The notes below the pieces were generated by a model, which was not told where the DNA came from, made no database searches, and was given only the letters and a program-made list of their open reading frames with translations. From CAYLGT01 sp964383465 (GTDB taxonomy: Bacteria > Patescibacteriota > Saccharimonadia > Saccharimonadales > Saccharimonadaceae): 64,000 bases of DNA. The stretch is from contig CAYLGT010000002.1 in NCBI GenBank assembly GCA_964383465.1, positions 1 through 64,000 of the forward strand, written 5' to 3'. Each line of letters starts with the position of its first letter. Position 1 is the first letter of the stretch. Positions 58,512 to 64,000 of the stretch are shown piece after piece. The translations under genes were made by a program, and so were the position numbers.

Positions 58512-59123
58512 ATGAAAACCCTACTCGGTACCAAAATTGGTATGACCCAAATCATCGGCGAAGATGGTGTAGCTGTTCCAGTTACGCTCGTCAAAGCTGG
58601 CCCCGTCACAGTCACTCAGGTCAAGACTGTGGAGAAAGACGGCTACAACGCTGTCCAGGTGGCATATGGTGAGGGTAAGAACCTGAGCAATGCCGTGAGT
58701 GGCCATGTAAAGGCTGCAAAGGTAACACCAAAGGTCATCCGCGAAGTTCGCGTCGATGAGCTCGGTGAACACAAAGTCGGTGACGCGTTTGACGTCACTG
58801 TTTTTGCCGTTGGCGAGACTGTCGACGTCACGGGTACCAGCAAAGGTAAAGGTTTTGCTGGTACGGTTAAACGACACAACTTTAACACCTCTAAAAAGAC
58901 ACACGGTGGTAACGGAAACGTCCGTAAACCAGGTTCTATCGGTTCTATGTATCCGCAGAAAGTCTTTAAAGGCAAGCGAATGGCTGGCCGCATGGGTCAC
59001 GACCGAGTTACGGTCAAGAACCTTGTGGTTGCCTACGTTGACGCAGACCTCGGTCTGATCGGCCTCAAAGGCGCTGTACCTGGCCCACGCAAAGGTCTTG
59101 TCACTATCGGAGGGAAAGCATAA
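58512..59123 (+). CDS. rplC: 50S ribosomal protein L3
   Basis: Primary binder of 23S rRNA near the peptidyl-transferase centre. 203 residues with LLGTKIGMTQI and the loop KGFAGTVKRHNF...GSIGSMYPQKVFKGKRMAGRMGH. GAGGGAAG before the ATG. First gene of this cluster because rpsJ has moved away. Its last base is the first of rplD (TAATG). Confidence 0.97.
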   Translation: MKTLLGTKIGMTQIIGEDGVAVPVTLVKAGPVTVTQVKTVEKDGYNAVQVAYGEGKNLSNAVSGHVKAAKVTPKVIREVRVDELGEHKVGDAFDVTVFAVGETVDVTGTSKGKGFAGTVKRHNFNTSKKTHGGNGNVRKPGSIGSMYPQKVFKGKRMAGRMGHDRVTVKNLVVAYVDADLGLIGLKGAVPGPRKGLVTIGGKA

Positions 59124-59758
59124 TGGCTGAAACAACTGCAAAAACAACGCTTCCTAAAGAAGTATTCGCAGTGGAGGTTCCAAACCACCAGCTGCTGAAG
59201 CTTGCCTACGATAGCTACCTCGCAAATGCACGTCTGGCATCTGCAACGACAAAACAACGCGGTGAAGTTCGCGGTGGTGGTAAGAAGCCATGGAAGCAAA
59301 AAGGCACCGGTCGTGCTCGATTTGGTAGCTCACGCAACCCTATCTGGCGTGGCGGTGGTGTCGTCTTTGGTCCACGTGGCAACGAGAACTACACCCTGAA
59401 ACTCAGCACAACTAGCAAGCGTGTCGCGCTTCGCCAGGCACTGAGCCTCGCAAACACTGCGAAAAACATCCACATTTTGGATGTCAAGACTACTGGTAAA
59501 ACCAAAGAAATCGCAGCATTTCTTGAGAAAAACAAGCTTGAGCGCCGCGTACTTATGGTTGTCGATGCTAAAACTCCTGAGTTGCTCCGCGCTACTAGCA
59601 ACGTCCAGAACGTCCTGCTCGTCAGCGCTAAGTACTTGAGCGTCTACCACATCCTCAACGCAGATGCGATCGTTATGACCCCAGCTGCGCTCAAGGTTGT
59701 TGGTGAATGGCTCGGGGCTGCACCGAAAGCAGCGACCGCGAAGGGAGGAGAAAAATAA
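59123..59758 (+). CDS. rplD: 50S ribosomal protein L4
   Basis: Lines the exit tunnel with its loop KKPWKQKGTGRARFGSSRNP. 211 residues; the C-terminus has a short Ala/Lys tail. In other bacteria L4 represses the S10 operon; no clear L4 leader structure was seen here. Coupled to both neighbours by TAATG. Confidence 0.97.
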   Translation: MAETTAKTTLPKEVFAVEVPNHQLLKLAYDSYLANARLASATTKQRGEVRGGGKKPWKQKGTGRARFGSSRNPIWRGGGVVFGPRGNENYTLKLSTTSKRVALRQALSLANTAKNIHILDVKTTGKTKEIAAFLEKNKLERRVLMVVDAKTPELLRATSNVQNVLLVSAKYLSVYHILNADAIVMTPAALKVVGEWLGAAPKAATAKGGEK

Positions 59759-60057
59759 TGTTGATCCTAACTCCACGTGTCTCTGAAAAGGCATACAAAT
59801 CACACGGCGAAGGCACCTATGTCTTCAACGTTCCTATGAGTGCTAACAAAGCTGGCGTCATCGCTGCCCTCAAAGAGCAGTATGATGTCAAGGCATCTGA
59901 CGTTCGATTTGTTATCCAAAACGGCAAGCCAGTTCGTGCAAGTCGCGGTAAGCGCCAGAACCCTGGCACCGCACTGCGCACCAAGACGAAGAAAGCATAC
60001 GTTCGCCTCGCTGAAGGCAACAGCCTGACACTCTTTAACGAAAGTGAGGAGAACTAA
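59758..60057 (+). CDS. rplW: 50S ribosomal protein L23
   Basis: Exit-tunnel protein and docking site of trigger factor. 99 residues (LTPRVSEKAYKSHGEGTYVF; GKRQNPGTALRTKTKKAYV). GGGAGGAG before ATG 59758. Confidence 0.96.
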   Translation: MLILTPRVSEKAYKSHGEGTYVFNVPMSANKAGVIAALKEQYDVKASDVRFVIQNGKPVRASRGKRQNPGTALRTKTKKAYVRLAEGNSLTLFNESEEN

Positions 60058-60059
60058 TC

Positions 60060-60902
60060 ATGGCTATCAAACAGTACAAACCAACGACCAACGGTCGTCG
60101 CGGCATGACGAGCCAGGATTTCTCTGACATCACTACCCGCAAGCCACTCAAAAGCTTGCTGAAGATCAAGAAATCTACTGCCGGTCGCAACAACACCGGT
60201 CGTATCACTACTCGTCACCGTGGTGGCGGCGTAAAGCAGTACTACCGACTCATGAACCACCAACTGGCCGCTGGTACAACCGCGACTGTTGAACACATCG
60301 AGTACGACCCAAACCGCAGCGCGCGAATCGCACGTGTCAAAGATCAGCACGGTCTGTATCACTACATCCTGGCTGACAAAAACATGAAAGTCGGTACAGT
60401 CATCTCGGCTGGTCCTGACGCAGCTGTCGAAACGAGCAACCGTCTTCCACTTAGCAAGATCCCTGTCGGTACTCAGATCTACAACATCGAGATCCAGGCT
60501 GGCAAAGGTGGCCAAATGGTCCGTGGTGCTGGTACGAAAGCACAGCTGATGGCTAAAGAAGGCAACTACGCCCAGGTCAAACTTCCTTCAGGTGAAGTTC
60601 GCCGCTTCCGCCTCGAGTGCATGGCTTCGATCGGTGTTGTTGGTAACGAACAGCACCAGAACGTCAAAATCGGTTCTGCCGGACGCAAACGACGTATGGG
60701 CATTCGTCCAACGGTTCGTGGTGTCGTCATGAACGCCGCAGATCACCCACATGGTGGTGGTGACGGTGGTCGACACGGTTCTGGTAAACCACCACGCACT
60801 CCGTGGGGTCAGCTGACACTTGGTTACCGCACCCGACGTCGCAAAGATGTCAGTGGATTAATAGTAAAGAGTCGCCACGACGCGAAGAGGAAACGAGGTT
60901 AG
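60060..60902 (+). CDS. rplB: 50S ribosomal protein L2
   Basis: Required for subunit joining and peptidyl transfer. 280 residues with GRNNTGRITTRHRGGGVKQ and the C-terminal DHPHGGGDGGRHGSGKPP that carries the conserved His. TGAGGAG upstream. Confidence 0.97.
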   Translation: MAIKQYKPTTNGRRGMTSQDFSDITTRKPLKSLLKIKKSTAGRNNTGRITTRHRGGGVKQYYRLMNHQLAAGTTATVEHIEYDPNRSARIARVKDQHGLYHYILADKNMKVGTVISAGPDAAVETSNRLPLSKIPVGTQIYNIEIQAGKGGQMVRGAGTKAQLMAKEGNYAQVKLPSGEVRRFRLECMASIGVVGNEQHQNVKIGSAGRKRRMGIRPTVRGVVMNAADHPHGGGDGGRHGSGKPPRTPWGQLTLGYRTRRRKDVSGLIVKSRHDAKRKRG

Positions 60903-60905
60903 TCT

Positions 60906-61172
60906 ATGAGTCGATCTCTCAAAAAAGGTCCGTTCGTCGACTTCAAGCTCGCTAAGAAAGTGGCGGCGCTTGGTCCAGACGACCGAACGGTCATCAAGAC
61001 GTGGGCACGTGCTTGTACTATCACTCCAGAAATGGTTGGTCGTACGATCGCTGTTCACAACGGCCGTATGCACATACCGGTCTACGTTTCGGAAAACATG
61101 GTTGGTCACAAGCTCGGTGAGTTTGCGCCAACTCGCAAGTTCCGTAAACACGGTGGAAAGGATAAGAAATAA
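60906..61172 (+). CDS. rpsS: 30S ribosomal protein S19
   Basis: 30S head protein. 88 residues: MSRSLKKGPFVDFKLAKKV, ITPEMVGRTIAVHNGR and LGEFAPTRKFRKHG. GAGG upstream; standard position after rplB. Confidence 0.97.
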   Translation: MSRSLKKGPFVDFKLAKKVAALGPDDRTVIKTWARACTITPEMVGRTIAVHNGRMHIPVYVSENMVGHKLGEFAPTRKFRKHGGKDKK

Positions 61173-61174
61173 TC

Positions 61175-61570
61175 ATGGCTGAGAAAACTACTCGCGCGGT
61201 AGCCAAAGGCGTTCGCCTCGCTCCTCGCAAAGTCAGCCTGGTAGCCAGCCTTGTGCGTGGCCGCAGTGTTTCTGACGCCCTGACCATCCTAGAGCACACT
61301 CCAAAGCGTGCTGCAAAACCTATCGCAAAAGTTATCGCGAGCGCCAAAGCTAACGCTGTCAACACTCACGGTATCCAGGAGAAAGACCTTGTCATCCAGA
61401 CTTTGACTGTCACGGCTGGTCCTCGCCTGAAGCGATACAAGCCAGCAGCTATGGGTCGCGCTCTGCCATTCCAGAAGAAAACTAGCCACATCACGGTCGT
61501 TGTTCGTGGTGAAGAGAAGCCTAAGAAAAAGCCAGTAGCAAAAGCTGCTGACAAGAAGGAGACAAAGTAA
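61175..61570 (+). CDS. rplV: 50S ribosomal protein L22
   Basis: Tunnel protein; 131 residues with RLAPRKVSLVASLVRGRSV and the hairpin PRLKRYKPAAMGRALPFQKK (macrolide tunnel loop). A Lys/Ala tail of about 18 residues extends it. Overlaps rpsC by 1 base. Confidence 0.96.
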   Translation: MAEKTTRAVAKGVRLAPRKVSLVASLVRGRSVSDALTILEHTPKRAAKPIAKVIASAKANAVNTHGIQEKDLVIQTLTVTAGPRLKRYKPAAMGRALPFQKKTSHITVVVRGEEKPKKKPVAKAADKKETK

Positions 61571-62205
61571 TGGGTCAAAAAGTAAACCCAATTAGCATGC
61601 GTCTCCAGGTTCACAAGAACTGGCGTTCAAAGTGGTTTGCAACTCGCAAAGAATACGTTCAGTGGCTCGGCGAAGACATCAAGGCTCGCGCAGCTATCGA
61701 AAAGCGTTTTGAAACTCGCGCTGTCATCAACGACATCGTTATCGAACGCTCTGCAAACCTGGCGACCATCAACATCCACACCAGCAAAGCCGGTGTCGTC
61801 ATCGGTCGTGGTGGTGCGGGTGTATCTGAGCTCAAAGTAGAGCTCGAGAAGATCATCGGTATGCCTGTTCGCATCAACATCGAAGAAGTGAAGCGACCTG
61901 AACTGGCTGCCAAGCTTGTCGCCGAGAACATCGCTCGACAGCTGGAGCGCCGAATCAACTTCCGCCGCGCAACAAAGATGAGTGCTCAGAACACCATGAA
62001 TGCTGGTGCCAAAGGTATCCGTATCGAGGTTGCTGGCCGTCTAAACGGGGCTGAAATGAGCCGCCGCGAGAAAGTTATCCTCGGGAGCGTGCCACTTCAC
62101 ACTCTTCGTGCAGACATCGATTACCACCTAGCTAAAGCTCAGACTCCTGCCGGTATCATCGGTGTTAAGGTCTGGATCTACAAAGGTGAAAGGAGCGAAC
62201 GCTAA
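61570..62205 (+). CDS. rpsC: 30S ribosomal protein S3
   Basis: mRNA-entry protein. 211 residues: MGQKVNPISMRL start, KH domain with SKAGVVIGRGGAGVSEL, and C-terminal GRLNGAEMSRREKV. Ends without the long tail of some bacteria. Overlaps rplP by 1 base. Confidence 0.97.
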   Translation: MGQKVNPISMRLQVHKNWRSKWFATRKEYVQWLGEDIKARAAIEKRFETRAVINDIVIERSANLATINIHTSKAGVVIGRGGAGVSELKVELEKIIGMPVRINIEEVKRPELAAKLVAENIARQLERRINFRRATKMSAQNTMNAGAKGIRIEVAGRLNGAEMSRREKVILGSVPLHTLRADIDYHLAKAQTPAGIIGVKVWIYKGERSER

Positions 62206-62618
62206 TGTTGCTTCCTAAGAAAACCAAGTTCCGTAAAGTGCGTATCGGTAAAAACGAAGGTGTTGCAACGCGCAGCAACTACGTTGCCTTCGGTGACTAC
62301 GCACTGCAGAGCCTCAGTAACGAGCGCATCAACTCACGACAGATTGAGTCTGCTCGTCAGGCGATGACCCGTTACATCAAGCGTGGTGGTAAGATTTGGA
62401 TTCGAATCTTTCCTCACACTCCAGTCACCCGCAAAGCTCTTGGTACAAAGATGGGTACCGGAAAAGGCAATCCAGAGTTCTTTGTCGCCAAGGTCAAAGC
62501 CGGAACTGTCATGTTTGAAATGAAGGGTGTGCCAGAAGAAACAGCGCGCGAGGCTATGCGCCTTGCTGCCCACAAACTTCCTGTCCGCACTCGATTCATC
62601 CGTAAGGAGGACGCGTAA
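62205..62618 (+). CDS. rplP: 50S ribosomal protein L16
   Basis: A-site tRNA contact protein. 137 residues: MLLPKKTKFRKVRIGKNEGV, MTRYIKRGGKIWIRIFP (the Arg before GGK is hydroxylated in some bacteria) and GTGKGNPEFFVAKVK. AAAGGAG upstream. Confidence 0.97.
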   Translation: MLLPKKTKFRKVRIGKNEGVATRSNYVAFGDYALQSLSNERINSRQIESARQAMTRYIKRGGKIWIRIFPHTPVTRKALGTKMGTGKGNPEFFVAKVKAGTVMFEMKGVPEETAREAMRLAAHKLPVRTRFIRKEDA

Positions 62619-62620
62619 GT

Positions 62621-62827
62621 ATGAAAGCTTCAGAACTACGTGAGAAATCTGTAGCAGATCTCGAAAAATTGCTCGCTGAGACGAAGAAAGATCTCATGGA
62701 TGCAAAACGATCACTTGCTGCAGGTGAACTTCCAAACCCACGTGTCGTTGGCAAGAACCGACGCATGATCGCACGAATTAACACTTTGCTGACCGTCAAA
62801 CGTAACGAAAAGAAAGGAGAGGCGTAA
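62621..62827 (+). CDS. rpmC: 50S ribosomal protein L29
   Basis: 68 residues: MKASELREKSVADLEKLLAE and VVGKNRRMIARINTLL, the two-helix L29 fold near the tunnel exit. GGAGGACG before the ATG. Overlaps rpsQ by 1 base. Confidence 0.95.
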   Translation: MKASELREKSVADLEKLLAETKKDLMDAKRSLAAGELPNPRVVGKNRRMIARINTLLTVKRNEKKGEA

Positions 62828-63159
62828 TGGCTAAGAAACTTACTGGCGTCGTCACTTCTGACGTTCGTAACAAAACCATCACTGTCGTGGTGACTCGACG
62901 TGAAACACACCCAATCTACGGCAAGCAGTACACCGTCAGCCGCAACTTTAGCGTGCACGACGAAGACAACACTGCACACGTAGGTGACAAAGTTGAAATC
63001 GAAGAATCTCGCCCAGTTTCAAAGACTAAATCATGGCGTTTGTCACGAGTTGTCGAAGCTGGACACGCTGCTATCGAACTCAAAGACGAGGAAGAAGTAG
63101 TTGAGAAAAAAGCTGCACCAGCCAAGAAGGCTGACAAAGAGACGGAGGAGGACGCGTAA
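62827..63159 (+). CDS. rpsQ: 30S ribosomal protein S17 with an extended C-terminus
   Basis: 110 residues; 1-80 are S17 (TGVVTSDVRNKTITVVVTRR, YGKQYTVSRNFSVHDEDN, VEIEESRPVSKTKSWRL). About 25 extra residues follow, rich in Glu, Lys and Ala, like the tails of L19 and L22 here. Overlaps rplN by 1 base. Confidence 0.96.
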   Translation: MAKKLTGVVTSDVRNKTITVVVTRRETHPIYGKQYTVSRNFSVHDEDNTAHVGDKVEIEESRPVSKTKSWRLSRVVEAGHAAIELKDEEEVVEKKAAPAKKADKETEEDA

Positions 63160-63527
63160 TGATCCAGCAAGAAACCCGTCTGAAAGTCGCTGACAACAGT
63201 GGTGCCAAAGAGATCCTCTGTATCCGCGTACTGGGCGGCACAAAGCGTCGTTACGCTCGTGTTGGTGACATCATCGTTGCCAGCGTCAAAGACGCTAACC
63301 CGGCCGGAAACGTCAAAAAGAAAAGTGTGGTCAAAGCAGTTGTCGTTCGTACGACTGACCAGATTCGCCGTAAAGATGGTTCGACCATCCGCTTTGACGA
63401 AAACGCAGCAGTGATCATTGGTGATGACAAGAACCCACGTGCAACGCGTGTCTTCGGTCCTGTGCCACGTGAACTGCGTGACCAGGGTTACATGAAAATC
63501 ATTAGCCTTGCGCCGGAGGTACTCTAG
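63159..63527 (+). CDS. rplN: 50S ribosomal protein L14
   Basis: 122 residues of very conserved L14: MIQQETRLKVADNSGAKEIL, GDIIVASVKDANPAGNVKKK, FGPVPRELRDQGYMKIISLA. GGAGGAGG before the ATG. Confidence 0.98.
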   Translation: MIQQETRLKVADNSGAKEILCIRVLGGTKRRYARVGDIIVASVKDANPAGNVKKKSVVKAVVVRTTDQIRRKDGSTIRFDENAAVIIGDDKNPRATRVFGPVPRELRDQGYMKIISLAPEVL

Positions 63528-63528
63528 T

Positions 63529-63849
63529 ATGTCACTTCGTATCAAAAAAGGTGACCTCGTAAAGGTCATTGCAGGCAGCCACAAAGGCAAAACTGGCAAA
63601 GTCGTAAAGACTGACGCCACAAAACAACTCGTTTTTGTTGAAAAGATCGGTGTTGTAAAGCGCCACGTCAAACCTTCACAGCTGAACCCACGTGGTGGCA
63701 CAAAAGAGCTCCACAAAGGCCTCAGCGCCGGCAAAGTCGCTCTCGTTGTCGATGAAGCCAAAGGCAAAACGAGTCGCGTCGGCTACAAGACCGATGCCAA
63801 AGGTAACAAAGTTCGAATCGCTAAAGCACTAGGAAAGGAGATCAAGTAA
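63529..63849 (+). CDS. rplX: 50S ribosomal protein L24
   Basis: Assembly initiator. 106 residues with the KOW motif KKGDLVKVIAGSHKGKTGKV. Start ATG 63529, one base after the rplN stop, with GGAGG upstream. Overlaps rplE by 1 base. Confidence 0.96.
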   Translation: MSLRIKKGDLVKVIAGSHKGKTGKVVKTDATKQLVFVEKIGVVKRHVKPSQLNPRGGTKELHKGLSAGKVALVVDEAKGKTSRVGYKTDAKGNKVRIAKALGKEIK

Positions 63850-64000
63850 TGGCTACCTCAACATCTACTCAGCCTCGTCTGAAAGACCTGTACAACAGCA
63901 AACTGGTCTCTGAACTTGAAAAAGAACTAGAGCTGACAAACGTGCACCAGGTACCAAAACTCGAGAAAATCGTTCTGAGCGTTGGTATCGGAAAGAACAA
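63849..64000 (+). CDS. rplE: 50S ribosomal protein L5 (N-terminal part)
   Basis: The first 50 residues are visible (LKDLYNSKLVSELEKEL, VPKLEKIVLSVGIGKN); the strand VPKLEKIVLSVGIG is typical of L5. Cut by the window edge. Preceded by AAAGGAG; continues the spc part of the operon. Confidence 0.93.
   Translation, partial: MATSTSTQPRLKDLYNSKLVSELEKELELTNVHQVPKLEKIVLSVGIGKN

Overview
The window is a dense bacterial chromosome segment (roughly half G+C, almost no gap above 270 bases) that I assign to the Candidate Phyla Radiation / Patescibacteria, most likely Candidatus Saccharibacteria (TM7). This rests on gene content and protein style: a single-domain malic enzyme, a type IV pilus ATPase, VanY/CapA/PBP wall genes, a cytosolic M13 peptidase, compact informational proteins and many short orphan genes. 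TGA is used as an ordinary stop, so there is no UGA recoding. I could not run a database search, so the lineage call is inference.

Layout. 1-4.3 kb: partial TrmH methyltransferase, PilB, two unknown genes, malic enzyme. 4.4-10.2 kb: rplS, an RNase HII-YraN fusion, M13 peptidase, nusA. 10.2-15.8 kb: clpC (with an assembly gap of 100 N), a membrane HExxH protein, radA, PIN-TRAM. 15.8-29.9 kb: a bifunctional PBP, tyrS, a TauE-like permease, recG, a zinc-PLC-like protein, rsmD, tRNA-Leu, a Nudix protein, GNAT, TrmH, hisS, tig. 31-39.6 kb: clpP, rpoB, rpoC. 40.5-46.4 kb: rpsL, rpsG, a Cys-containing orphan, fusA, two orphans, tuf. 46.4-48.2 kb: a UbiB-kinase operon. 48.2-50.6 kb: an island of orphan genes including three tandem paralogues. 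50.8-58.3 kb: rpsJ, then small genes and a wall-remodelling block (two VanY around CapA). 58.5 kb to the end: the S10/spc ribosomal operon from rplC to rplE. No gene-free stretch exceeds 300 bases; the longest (32110-32382 and 40222-40490) hold a terminator, a promoter and a leader hairpin each.

Two expression styles alternate. Many housekeeping genes have a -10 box only 6-10 bases before the start codon and so appear leaderless. Scattered among them are short, G+C-rich orphan genes built as self-contained cassettes: a near-consensus promoter (TTGACA/T, 17-base spacer, usually TGn-TATAAT), a leader of about 40-60 bases with a good Shine-Dalgarno, one or two small genes, and a strong hairpin at the end. 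In five of these cassettes the 5' leader carries a private 10-14 base sequence that is the exact reverse complement of a sequence just after the stop codon, touching either the Shine-Dalgarno or the bases that would mask it. This 5'/3' pairing is the best candidate here for an undescribed regulatory system.

Other points of note: an EF-G with both guanine-recognition motifs altered (NKxD to NKIN, SA to DG); an RNA polymerase beta' lacking all cysteines of both classical zinc sites, and PilB lacking its zinc cysteines; two CIRCE operators that enclose the -35 boxes of clpC and clpP; S12 with proline at the streptomycin-resistance lysine; attenuator-like hairpins before nusA and rpoB; and an rpsJ gene separated from the rest of the S10 operon by about 7.3 kb.
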